Assembly (NCBI RefSeq): GCF_032062135.1
Contig: NC_092862.1
Coordinates: 95,377,248-95,441,247 of the forward strand
From: Pyxicephalus adspersus
Taxonomy: Eukaryota > Chordata > Amphibia > Anura > Pyxicephalidae
Direction of reading: 5' to 3'
Length of the DNA stretch: 64,000 bases
Part shown: in pieces, positions 45,503-59,000 of the stretch
How the letters are laid out: each line of letters begins with the position of its first letter
Position numbering within the stretch: the first letter of the stretch is position 1
Notes under the pieces: model-generated
What the model was told of the DNA's origin: nothing
Databases searched by the model: none
What the model saw: only the letters and a program-made list of their open reading frames with translations
Made by a program: the position numbers and the translations under genes

Positions 45503-45822
45503 TAGCCTACGTACACACGTCAGATGATTCTCATCTGATTATCGCTTCAGGGCTGGTAACAGACAAGAATCTGATGAATGTACAGGGGCGTCCGACTCAT
45601 TCATGGTCCATCCTGGGGGATCCATGAACAACTGCAATACAAGTGAAGGGAAGAGAGCACAGCAGGCTGCAGCTGACTCCTTCTCCCCCCTCCACTCTCC
45701 ATAGAGCAGAACGGCGCTATATGTACAGGGCTCATACATGCATCTTTCAGTCTTTTGTTGTTGGAAAGTATTGTGAAATATCCTTTCTAACGACAAAAGT
45801 CCAACGTGTGTATGCAGCCTTA
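45503..45822. mobile_element. TA-flanked GGCTACGTACACAC element, copy A
   Basis: TAGCCTACGTACACACGTCA at the left and ACGTGTGTATGCAGCCTTA at the right are inverted, with TA at each edge. 320 bp, no coding capacity. A TA duplication fits Tc1/mariner-type transposition; otherwise unassigned. Confidence 0.75.
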
Positions 45823-46456
45823 GTTAAAGGTTTATGAGTGAGTCAATGACAACACATGTGCAATTGTCCAGTGTTTGGTATAATATGGCTAGGTGTTCAC
45901 ACTTAGATCTGAGATGCTGAGGATCTGTCCATTCTGCCTGATCCTAGCTGCAGATCTGACACTTTCTATTGGGTATATGTGAGATGTTTATCACAAGTTG
46001 GAAAAGTTGCATTTGGTTGGCAAAGCTGCCATGCAATGTTTTGTTTTGACCAGGCCCAGTTTCAGGCACCTGCATGGGCGGACAGTTGGTCTAAAGGACA
46101 GAGTAAAAAATGATTTATTAACAAAGAAATTATATTCAGGGTTTATGAGGAATCGCAATGATCCTATTTATATAAGTATATTCCTTTCTTTTATCTATTT
46201 TCAGGACTGTTTTAGACTTTTTTCTACAAATCGAATCTGCAGTGACACAGTGGAGACTATAGTATGGATTGGTTTCCTAGGAGATGTCAATAGGCCCGGA
46301 CAGATTGGTTTAGGTATTTACATTGTTTGGATAAGCAGACGTAAAAATCCTAAATTATCTTCTAGTGGGGTGGCTCAGATTCAGTAAACTGAGGACTTTA
46401 CCTAAATACTACGCTCTATAACTAAAAGATGTGGTGCTAAGGCAAACTATTGTAAA

Positions 46457-46782
46457 TAAGGCTATGTACACACATGTGGGCTGTGGGATTATTGTCTATG
46501 AAAATGAACTTTTATGATCATTTCCAGGGACACATGGAGGAACAAGCACTGTATGTACAGCACTATTCTGTTCTATAGAGGAGGGATGGGGGATGAGTGG
46601 CACCCCACAGTGCTCTCCTTCATTGATATGAATAGAAATTATTACCAATTAATTGATCCACCAGGATGCTTTAATGAACGACATCAGAGAACCGCTATAC
46701 ACATGTCAGATTTTCACCTGGGATGAGAGGAGCACAACTATTTGTCCCGGGTGAGAGCATTTTGAGGTGTGTACGCAGCCTA
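46457..46782. mobile_element. TA-flanked GGCTACGTACACAC element, copy B
   Basis: TAAGGCTATGTACACACATG and GGTGTGTACGCAGCCTA form the inverted ends. The interior differs strongly from copy A, so the family is united by termini rather than body. Confidence 0.7.
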
Positions 46783-49700
46783 ATGTATTTCTCTGGTTTA
46801 GAAAGAGTAAAAGACTTAGCAAACATTTATTAGAAATCCCCCAGCTTTTTTTGGACATTTGGAATAAATGTAATTACCCAATTACTTTTCCTGTTGGGAT
46901 AAAGTTTTTACTCCTAATATTGATCTGTAAAATAATAATCTCTGCATCTCTACCTGTAAAGGAATTAGGCAATACAACATTAAATTGCTTTTGCAATTAG
47001 AAAATACTTTGACATTTTATTACCAGTGGATGCCAAGGTGTTAAAACCCAGCAAAGCTACATGCACAGCTACACCCACCACAAATGTCAAAAAAAAAACT
47101 TTGTAAAATAGAATAATACCAAAACCAGCTTTTGCTGCAATATTCAAGTTTAGAGATTTCCCCTGCAGTACTTTCTTCTGCCACTAGATGTCTCTAGTTT
47201 ATTCGCCAGTAGCATTCACACCACCTCCTTTGAAACCAGATCAGGTAAAGGGTAATTACACAAATTTTTAAAAAAAAGTATGTTAAAATATCAAAACTGT
47301 AATTATGTTTTATTGATTCCAGAGCTGCATTAGGTTGTATTTTTCATATCTACCTAGAGTTGAGCTTTGAAGCAAAATTCCACTTACTCTCTAGCAAGTG
47401 GTAAATACCCTTTGTCAGGTATGAGGAAATAGGCTGCCGAAAGGTAAGTGTACTTATTTTAGCAGCTATACCTATATATATGTACCTATATAAATATATA
47501 CCTATATGTATATATGAGACCCTTTGTCACTATTTGATGTTCTATGTTACTCACGTATGAATTGTACTAAGTTGAACAGACTAAAAGCAGTTCCTAGAAG
47601 TCATTATTTTGCTTTTGGCACAGATATTCTGGCCTAGATATGTGTTTAATAATATAATAAATACTATTGCATATATCAGTGCATTTTTGTTTGCGTTTCA
47701 GTCAAAGTGACTAAAAATGCAAATTTTTTTATCTAAAGTAAACAAACAGTTTGAAAAATATATTAAAACACACAAATATTTTAATGATGAATCACACATC
47801 AGCAATAATATACAATGTTCTCATGTTATATATTTATATATATATATATATATTTAAAATTTAAGCCATTTGAGTAGCATTCATTTTTAAACGCTTCAAA
47901 TATTACATAATGTCGATATAACATTTTTGCAGAAATAAATATATTGCACTTAAAACGAAATTTCCAGGTGCCACATCATAAACCTTTAACAATTACAACT
48001 GCATTTTTTCTGGCATAAAATACATCTGTATAGATTACACTTATTTTCAGAGAATACACTCATTAAGGCAACAAAATGACACATGAATACAGGAAACTAA
48101 TAACATAGGCAAAAGTGAATCCAGTTAAAAAAGTCAAAGAGGATATGTCCTGTTTTTTTCAAAATGTGGTCTCTCTGTTATCCTTTCTGTTATCAAGTAA
48201 GTAGGTAGGATAAACCTGTGCTTGGAAATGGGGTTATTGACTAAATGAGGAATATTGATTTACCTTGCAAATTTAAATAAATATCGAGCAAGCTGCTGTC
48301 CATAATATGACAGAGAAAAATAGATGGCAATTTGGATTATTTTTTATCATGGGAATTCTTTGCAAACTTATATACCAAATCTGTTGTCTCCTTTTCATGG
48401 ATGTATTTGGATGCATCCACCATCTACTGGAAAAATAAACCTGACCTACAAGTAATGATGTCATACAAGCAAGGCATGGTAACCAACCCCCATAAAAAAA
48501 CAGTTTAGATTTACAGAAAAATATTAGGTCCACTTGTCTGTAATCATATACAGATGAATGTACTGGTATATTGACACATTTTAGGGCTGGTAAGAGATTA
48601 ACCCGAAATCAACTAATGACCTGGCAATCAAGCTTTGTTTAAAATCATTTTCATTATATTGGTGACAAATAATTAAACAATTAGTATTGGGCAGCATTCA
48701 TCAAATATGTTTTTGAACAATATGAAAATGTTAAATAATCCCAGAGTGTGAAGCCATTAACCTAAAAAGCCATAGGTAATCATTTTATTATACAAGATGT
48801 GATAAAAATTTAAAAATTATTGTATCTAGAAATCCATGTGACAGCAGCAGTTTTTTTTTTATTCTGCTCAAAAATCTAATATAATTCAGTTGGCTCAAAT
48901 CAACTCTCACCACTCACTTGCTATAATTTCTTTGAAAAGTATGCATCTCTTAAGTTAGAATTCAGTGCAGCATAGTTGCTTGGGATTGCTTGGTGAACAG
49001 CACATTTTTGTCTTGTCCCATGTTTGACCAACATTGTACTTCTTTTAGAAATGATCCCAGTCATTTGGAAAAGTTCCAAAACATCTTGTCCAATAGGCAG
49101 AGTTAAGAGTGTTCCTAAATGTCATGACTGTACAAATCTGGGGCTAGGAGACAAGTTTCCAACATCAAAATCAAATCAATGCTGTTTTGGCTTTCCAAAC
49201 TATTGTAATTTTTCAGACCTTAAAAGCACTACTGAAAAAAAAATTTCTCATCTAGATACACAGAGAGCTTGTGTTTGCCACAAAGTGAAAGTTGTGCCCT
49301 TAAATGAAAGTTTTTCTCAAACATAAAAGATTTAAAAACAAATATAAAGTACACACCATTTGTTATTGCTGTAAATTGGCACTGGAGTGCTGGTGGTCAC
49401 AAAATCCTATGTGTTTATGTTGTAGAAAACCACAATTTTATTTATCAGCAGATACTACAAAGGCTTGTGAAAGGCAGAAAAACATAGGCAGAAAATGAAA
49501 TTTGTGTCCATTGTTACATGTTGCGACATTGTGCTGGTCCCTAAGATGTTCACTGATCCATAGAATGTTTTAACATGCACTAAATCTGATAATAAATAAG
49601 ATGCATTTCTAATGAAACAGGAGAATAGCAGCAACATGCTCCTAACAATTATTGCAATGTATAAGAAATCTGTCTTTACAGTACTACATTTAAACTATAT

Positions 49701-50142
49701 ATATTTTTTTTTGTCAGACACTCCAGTTGAAATATTAAAGCAGCAATGGATGCTTACCTAAAAATCAAGTGTAAAAGCAGGAAAAACTAACCAACATTCA
49801 ACACATCTATCAAAACTGTACACCGTTTACAGATCATCTCGAGACCAGTTCTAATTTGCCAGATGTCAGTGCCAAAAGGTAAAGGTATTGTGGAGAAATC
49901 CAACAGTGGAGAAACCATTGAAATGTGTGTGATGTTTTTCTTTAGCATTTTTTAGGCTTGACTCCGTGGTAAAATACATACATCGCTTCTTACATTATGG
50001 AGTCACATCAATACAATTAGTGCTCCTTTTCTCATCCTTCACTTGGTTTCATATATTAGTGAGAATTGTTGCACTAGTGACCCTGTAATTGATGAGCTCC
50101 TCCAGTCATATATACTTTAGGTGTTCAAGTGCATTATACCAG
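46783..50142. other. Intergenic / presumed tbx20 3' UTR side
   Basis: AT-rich, no gene or bounded repeat recognised apart from AT microsatellites at about 47465-47515 and 47826-47854. The tbx20 3' UTR must occupy the right part, but its end cannot be fixed by eye. Confidence 0.35.
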
Positions 50143-50483
50143 TCATACAAATGGAGTCATCACAGCAGAGGAGTGACGCAGTCCTTGGATGGCCGCATAA
50201 GGTCCCTGCTGGAAGTAGTGATGATACCTGGGCATGTGGAAAGAAGGAAACGAAGGCCCACTACCTTGCATGGTACTTGCAAGAGCTGAAGGGGTAAGTG
50301 GCATGCTGAGTCGACTGTAGGGCGGCAAGGAGCCTTGGATTGGGTGAGGAATTGGAGTAGCCAGAGAAGTACTACCGGTGCCCAGGGCTGACAATGTTTG
50401 AGGGTGCTGAAAACTAGAGAAACCTGAAGTAGAGGATACCCAGGATGTAAGAGGTAGGTTGTCAGAGGTTGTAAATGCTGATC
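50143..50483 (-). CDS. tbx20: tbx20 terminal exon
   Basis: The acceptor is TATTTTAG. It encodes [40 protein letters not shown] and [20 protein letters not shown], ending [17 protein letters not shown]. This C-terminal part carries the transactivation/repression regions in TBX20. The 3' UTR must extend leftwards from 50142; several TTTATT hexamers occur there, but none can be chosen confidently. Confidence 0.95.
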
Positions 50484-52970
50484 CTAAAATAAAAAAAAGA
50501 CACAATAAGCATATTACCTACAGTTTAGTTCAATTTGATTTACATTCTCATGAAAAAACAATTGACAGTTGTGACATTTGTGACAAAATTGACAAAGCTG
50601 CCTGCAAGATATCTCTCTGTAAAACATTACAGGGGGGAAATTATCTATTCATCCCTTATATACCTCTACACTTTGACCTGAGTTGTGTATAACTAAACCC
50701 AAGGACAAAAATGTATTGTATTGCAGTTCTTACATGTGGTGGTTGCATTAGATTTCTTTTTAAGCTAAGAACATTTTCAGCAAGTACAGAAAATACTTGT
50801 CAAAAATGGCATCAGTCTTGTATTGCTTATAATGTACAGTAGATAATACTTTTATTTTGCAAGTAAATAGCTACTCCTATTTTAGTAAATAAAACCCTCT
50901 TCTAAAAATTATGTTCCCTTACCTCTGCTCTGTACCACCTGGCCATCTTCTGCCAGGACATCCTCATCTCCTCCATAGGTTCGGATTGGAGATCTTGCGT
51001 AAGAATGTTTCTGAATAAGGTTTTCCACACTTTCTCTGCATAAAATAAAGGAGAATTGTATTTAATTTTGCAATAACCATCTTTCTTGTTTTCTCCTAGA
51101 AGCAGAAGTATGCATTAAATCATTGCTTACAAATATTAGTATTATATGCTCACTGCTCCATATCTCAAAACTCATTCACACGCATAGCTTCAAGACTGGA
51201 CCTACATTAAAGGTATGTAGATAGTTGAAGGTGGTGTTAGATGAACCATACTGTGCAACACAGTAGAGCTTGGTTGACTGTCATTGCTGTTCCTCCCTCT
51301 CCAAGTATGAGTGCTGCTGTAGAGGGGATAACAGGAGTTTGATATCAAAAGAGATTCAGGTATGCCTACCAGATGCATGTAAAACACATTCATTTTTTTA
51401 AATAAATCCACACCTGGATTTTATGAGGTTTTCACATAAATGCCTAAAATGTAGTTTTAGCCTAGGAGGGAAGCTTGTATTCAATTGGGTCAAGACAGTA
51501 GATTGTTTTCAGTACAAAAATAATGTGAAATCCAAAATTTATGAGTTGATACAAGAACAGATGGTAAGGGGAACTTTTCCAAAGTTCTTAAGACTGTTTA
51601 CATATTAAATTGTGTCTGGGTTGACATTATTTGCTTCACCTCTTTAGTAGGTTTCTAGGTCCATCAACCTACTATAATAATTATAACGAAAGCTCACTCT
51701 TCCTGCATGTTTGTTAACATTAGATTTAAATTTTAAGTTTGCTATCCTGGCCAAATAAATAAAAGTCTTGCTGATGCATGAAACAGTGGATCTGCTACCC
51801 TTAAATAATTCTCAACCCATATAAAACCCCAGAAGTTCTTACTTTGCATGTATAGCAGCCTTTCTCAACATCTTTTTTAACATGGGGGAACCTTTGAAAA
51901 AACTTTACAGTTCTTTAGTTAATCCCTTCTATATTTACAATACCCACAACTCACAGTACATGTATCTTACATTGCTGGCCAGTGGGAAAAATGTCAACCT
52001 TACAGCCTAAAAGATCATTGGCATCACTTGTAATAAAAGCATATTGCCACTAGATGTCACTAATTGAGAAGAAAAAAAAGTTTATGTATTCTTACAGTAA
52101 GATTTGTGCATTGGCTAGACATGGTCATAGAAAAATCTTTTTAGTACATGGTCCTAATTAATGCCGTAATCAAAAAATTGACAAAATATTTTAACTAAGA
52201 CACTTAAAAAATAATTTCTGAGCGAGAGCACGTTAAACATCCAAAAATGTCTTTTTTCATAATACAAAGTAATTAGTAATTTAAGATAATGTATAATCTG
52301 TTTGTATCTTGCCTTCCACGATTCTTATAGATAAAATGACTTAGCCTACAAAAAAGAAAACTAATGCAGGACTGGAAAGCTGAAATATATTACAATTTTT
52401 AGTTTTAGATATCTTTAAATAATTTTTTAACATGTGAATAAAATATTGTAAACAATTGTTTCTATCCTGCATGCTAAAATATTTTAGTCACCACCAAAGT
52501 GTCTAAAGATATTAAAATACTTATAAAACTGCACCAAAAGTTTCTTTTTATGTAAATGTATCATGCTAATGATTATGTAATGGTTGAACTTTTTCTTTTT
52601 TGATAGTCAGGTAAAGTATATTTAAATATACTGATAATGTAATATTTAACTGTATTCAAAAGCTCCAATTTCTGTGCCCATATTAAAAAAAAAAAAAACA
52701 TTTTATACAGCAAATTTTCTTTAAAGGGATCACTTTGTGTTGTTTTGAGAAAGAAGTTGATCCTAATCAGTTACAAGAAGCAATCCAATTACTCAGGGGT
52801 TTAGTGCACTAAACTGACTCCAGACTGATTGAATTTGTTTCTCTGAAGATCAATTGATCTGATTTAGATTTCTCCCTAAAGGCTGTTTGAGGGAAAGGCC
52901 GTGTTAAATGTTTAACAATGACATATCGGTCATTACTAGGAAAAAAAACACACACACACATATATATATT

Positions 52971-53021
<51 letters not shown>

Positions 53022-56000
53022 CATATATCCATATATACTGCTGGACGTAGATGGTCAGACAATAAAGATTTTATCTGTATGCCCTCTAAGCATTTAGCCA
53101 GACAACTGATGTTTTACTCTTATCTTAACATACTACCCAATTATACTAAGCTGGTCATTACTAATTACTGTATAAAGTGCTTTAAGATAATTTATATAAT
53201 TTAATTTAATTTAGCAAACACTATCAGTAAGCAAAATGAGGAGTGACAAAGTGCTTAGGGTTTATATAGAATAAGTATGGAATTTGAGTACTTGTAGAAC
53301 AGCACCTTTTTAAGGTAATATGCACCTTAAAGGAAATATACACTTAAAAATGCAGGGGCTGTAGACACAGCTCTATCTAATTATCACATGCACAGGCTCT
53401 TCTGGCAACAGTTGTGCTTTGCTGATGTTCACATAGTAAATCAAAAGCTTAGTCAAAATGTATACTCAATGATGTACTAGCTAAATTAAAAGGAAGCAGA
53501 ATTCTTGCTTTCACATGGTTGAATGATTGAAATAGACACAGCATCATTTAATTCACCAAGCAACATGAATTTTTTACTTCCTTTTAAAAATAATCTTTTT
53601 ATTAGGTAGATGAGTTGACAGAACCTTTAAAAACATTGTAAGAGGGAGAACAGGCAGCTCATGAGCTGATCATGTGATGTCCATGTGCTAATCATATGCT
53701 GATCATGTGATGTCCATGTGTCGATCATGGGATGTCAATAGGCTAACTTTGTGCTGATCATGTGTGGATCATGTGATGTCCATGCGCTGATCATGTGATG
53801 TCCATAAGCTAATCATGTGCCAATCATGCACTGAATATGTGATGTCCATGCATGTGCCGATCATGTGATGTCCATGAATTGATCATGTGCCGATCATGTG
53901 ATGTCTATGTGCTGATCATGTGATGGCCATGTGCAAATCATGTGATGTCAATGCGCTGATCAAGTGATGTCCATGTGCTGGTCGTGTAATGTCCATGCAT
54001 TGATCATGTGCTGATCATGTGATGTGCATTTGCTAATCATGTGTGATCATGTGATATGCATGCACTGATCATGTGATGTCCATGTGCTAATCATGTGATG
54101 TCCATGCACTTATCATGCTGATAATAGGATGTGCATGTGCTGATCATGTGATACCCATGTGCTGATCATGTGATGTCTATGCACTGATCATGTGATGTCC
54201 ATGCGCTGATCATGTGCCGATTATGTGATGTCCATGAGCACATCATGTGCTGATCATGTGATGCCCGTGTGTTGATCATGTGATGCCCATGGGTTGATCA
54301 TGTAATGTCCATGTACTAATCATGTGACACCCATATGCTGATCTATGAGTTGTGCAATATTAAACCCAAAATACATTCCTATTGATAACACATTATATTG
54401 TCCATTTACTGACAACTTGTCATGGGATACGTATAGAGTACCTGTTTCTGAGTATACCTGTAATGCAGTGTGCAAGGCTCTGTGGTCCGTGAAATACTAC
54501 TTTGCCTATACATTGTTTGTAGTCATTTATCAACTTTATTGCTTTAAAACTTGTTAAATTTTAGTTTAGTTGGGCTTTAAATTTATAAGCTAATTGCTGT
54601 AAAATGAGGCTTTTGCTAGCATCACATGTTGTTTGCGGAAAATGTAGCCGTTTCATCTGGTACTTTGGTTTTCTTTTTTACTTGAGCCAAGAAAAACAGT
54701 GAACCACAGCAGGTTCTAAGAGTGAAATTTGGATTTGCTGCAGTTCTAACTATCACATCTCATCATGTCACAGTCATTCTGGTCCTAATTTAAAATGTCA
54801 ACAAGAAATAAAAAGTGTATTTTTATACATTGTCACATTTAAAGTGTCCATTTCCCATAGCTCATTCTAGTGGATTTGAACAATGTTGGAAAGTGTAACG
54901 TGAATGAAAATTCTAGATTCATATCATTTGCCTGTGAGTCTTTTAAAGTAAATTGGGAAGTAGAAAAGTGTATGTGTTTATTGAGGGAAGCTGTGTTTAT
55001 TTTGTTTACACAATCATGAGCAAAAAAAAATGTAGAAACAAAAACTGTTTTTTCTTATTTACTGTGGTGAGTGAGCATTTTACTTTGCATATTAAGCAGT
55101 CTCTATTTTTTCAGTGAATAATACATATGCACACATGCACATTTATGAGAGAAAAAAAGTACAGCGTTATTCACTTTTATGGTTTTACATATCAGGCCAG
55201 TAAAAACTCATCTAGCATTTAGCAGGTTCTACAATTATTTAAATCTAACCTCTATGACTCTATAACTCGTAGAACCACCTTTCAGGGCAATAACATGAAG
55301 TAATTATTTTCTGTATGACTTTATCTTTATCCCACATGATTGTGGAGGAATTTTTACCCACTTTTCTTTACAACATTGCTTCAGTTTATTGAAATTTCTA
55401 GAAATTTGTTTATGCACAGCGATCTCTTTTAATGCTACATCAATCGGGTTGAGGTCTGGACTTTGACTAGGGAAAAGCAACACACTCATTTTTTTCTTTC
55501 TCAGCCTATCTGTTGTAGGTGCACTTGGAATCATTGTCATGCTGCTTGATCCATTTCTTAGCTATTGCACAGAGAGCCTCACATTTGACACTAATACATT
55601 GGAATAAAGAGGAGTCAATGGTTGACTCAATGGGCCTAATTTAAAAAAGCTTTCCAAGGATGGAGAAGATATATTTTTATTAGTGAACCTGGGTGATCCA
55701 GCTAACCTGGACTAGATCTGGTCCAGGTCTGAAAACAGTTGCTAACAAATGATGGATCGCCCAGGTTCACTGATGAAAATGTATTTTCTCCAGCCCTGTA
55801 AATCTTTTTTAAATCAGGCCCAATTACCGCAAGGTGCCCAAGTACTGTGGCTGCAAAACAAGCCAAAATCATCACCCTTTCAATGCCATGCTTGATGAAA
55901 GCTTGGGTATGAGGTGTTTTATGATGATATGCTATATTTGGATTTCATCAAATATATGCATTATTACCAAACACAAAATGCACTCTGCGTGATGACCAAT

Positions 56001-59000
56001 CATCTCAACTTTTGTCTCATCTGTCCAAAGGTCATTGCTGATGTCTTTTCTCCTTTCATTTGTGTTAACAAACACTTAAATGTTCTAGACCAGCAAACTG
56101 CCCAAACTGCTTCTTTTTTTCCCTAACTCCCATGAAAGTGGTAAGTAAGAGCGTACTTAATTTTTCACATACTGTTTCGCTATTTTGTCTTTGTTAAATA
56201 AATAACACCTGAACTTGGTAATTGAAAAAAAATTGTGCTATGTTCTAGTCCAAACGAGTACAGCTTATTTCCTCAGTTGTGTATACTTTTGTCATGACCT
56301 TTTAAAAATCCCCATTATCTGAATGTTTTAGTTACTGACCTTTTTTAATAACATGAACAAACCTGACCTTTGATGTTAATATGACAAGTGATTAATTTTT
56401 CCTTGTTACAATATACAATAACTGCCCAAATAATAGTGCTTTTAAATTCCAGCAACCTTATTGTGTAGAAACAATATTTTTATTAAACTATTTATCTGAA
56501 GTTTTTTTGTAGGTGTCTGAGGTGTCTTCTGTCTACATAGAGAACTATAACAGCAAATTTTATATTTCTTGTCCTCTATTTGGGGTCTAAAATAGGCCTG
56601 TTGTTCTGCTGGAAATGGATACCACTGCTCATTTCCTTCCAAAGCCTGAAACCACATGCCATTTGGTAAGGAATAAGAAATTGTAAGGAATAGTGTTAAG
56701 CTACGTACACACTTCCAATTATTATCGTTGGAAAACGAACGACGAACGATCCTGCACGATATCTACGAACGATCGTATAGCACCGATCCTGCACATAGAG
56801 ATAACGACACGATCGTTCGTAGATATTGTACACACAATAGATACGATCGTTTGAGCGATAGAGGAACTATGTGCACGACAGGAAGTGAACGAACGTTCGA
56901 TCATTACGCATGCTCAGACCATGGACGATCAACGAACGATCGTACACACGAACGATGGTCAACGATCGTCGTCCAATCCGATCCGCCGGTCCGGTCGTTC
57001 GTTTCCAACGACTTTCCTCGTTCGTCGGCGTCGTTGGTTACTTTTTTTACGAACGATTTTTGCCCAATCGATCGTTCGTCGTTCGTTCGTCGTTCATTTT
57101 GAACGATAAAAATTGGAAGTGTGTATGCACCTCTAGCCTTGTCCTGTGGTTTGTTGGTAAACTACTAAATCCTTCCATCTTTCTTATCTCCTCAACATAG
57201 AGATTATTTGTTCTGTATTCAAAGATAAGAACTGGAAGTGGTCCTAGAGATATCACACCAAAGTTGAGCAAGATACACAGTGTTCTAAAATTCTGATGTG
57301 ATGAACAGGTATTTTTGTTGCACTTTTATGTCTATCAAACACACGCATGCACGCATATTTATAACTATATATAACAATGCAATATTGTAGTCCTGTTAAT
57401 ATGGGGATATCAGCTCTAAACCTGCTAAAATGTGCTAGTATCTTTGAGGAAGGAAGAAACTTTTTTTAACAAGACAAAAGTATATATATAAAAAAAATAC
57501 ATAATAAAAATGAGGTAGTGGAAATGATAAGGACTAACACGATTACACAGTAATATGTATCACTACTGGACATAGTTTTAAACAATGAACAGAAAACTAT
57601 TTTCTTTATCTTATCATATATGTAGACATGCAGTTCCAATTACCTCTCAATATCAGTGAGCCTGGAGGAGTCTCGGAATCCTTTGGCGAAGGGGTTACTG
57701 TCAATTTTCAGCTTGGTTATCTATAAAGACAAGGCCACACAATGGCTCCAGGTTTGAAACATCGGCACCACTCCCAACCATCCTACAAACAATTAACTCT
57801 CTTAAAGTCACAAACTCCCATCATTATCTTCTCTGCCCTCTTTTATACTATCTGTCTAAAAAAACTACATTCTTTTTTATGTAAAGCTTGCAACATTATA
57901 TTGCTATTATTATTCCTTTGTAAAATTATTGATAGAGCTGTCCATTTTAAGTGACTGATAATTTTTATGAAATAAAATGTTTAGGTGTCTGCAGTTCAGG
58001 TTAATATGAAATAGTTGTTACTATGTAAATTGTACTGTATTGTATTACAGTTTTGCAAATATTGTATAACATACAGATAAAACACAAAACAACCAGTTCC
58101 AAGCCTGGTAAAATGTATATATTTGCGGGAAATAAAAAAACAAATTGGCCGTAGATCTCCGCAATGCATTCTCAATTCTCCATGTTAAAAAATCACTGCA
58201 AACATTTAAAACATATTTATTGATCTGACAGAAGTCAAGGGTCTTCCTTAATTTCTGTTTGAGATGACAACACACTTTCTCATGTGCACCGAAATCCCAA
58301 ACAATATTAGGCTACATACATAGGCTAGATTATTGTTGCCCCAGGTTGTATCACTAAATGACCAGCCTGAGATGACCGGTGTCATTTCCTATGGCTGAGA
58401 ACGCAGTTGGGTCTCCCTTGCTTATCTTCCTCCCTGCTCTTTTTCATAGAACTTAACAACAGTGTGTATAGTGCTCATTCATTCTACTGTTATTGGAAAT
58501 AATCACGAGCAATCCTTTCAAGGGACTGAAATCTAGAGTACATAGCTTCAGTCCTGCCCAGTTTTTACTTTACTGGTCTACAAAACATTCTTATCACTAT
58601 AACATAGGAATACCTTTACCAGTACCATATTACCATATCAATGGAGGTGCAGCTTTGGCATCCCAGGGTGCCCAGCTTTATTTAATAGGGAGGAAGGGCT
58701 TGAAGTTCCACAAAATTATATATATATTTATATATATATATATATATACACAGGAAGTTAAAAGGACACCAAATTTCTGGCACAATCAATGGAAAATGAA
58801 CCCGCCTGAAAGTAAAATGCAATGACCACTGCAGCTGAAATATATTGCATTTTTAATCTTGGCTTTATGTATGTGTCATACATTTATCTAATACTATATA
58901 AAGAAAATCTTTCGTTCACTGAAGTGTTTTTATGTCTTTGTTACTGCAATATAGGCCAAACGCCCAAAATCATTTTAGTACCTGCACCATGTGTAATCAA

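Noticed and set aside
53665..54345. Possible CRISPR-like array because of regular short repeats
   Set aside because: There are no unique spacers; the units are contiguous and degenerate, and the host is a vertebrate, so it is a minisatellite.
56728..57109. Three overlapping 70-124 residue open frames in the CpG-rich element
   Set aside because: They are low-complexity translations (Arg/Asn/Asp/Ser-rich) of the ACGAACGATCG repeats in every frame, which is a composition effect.
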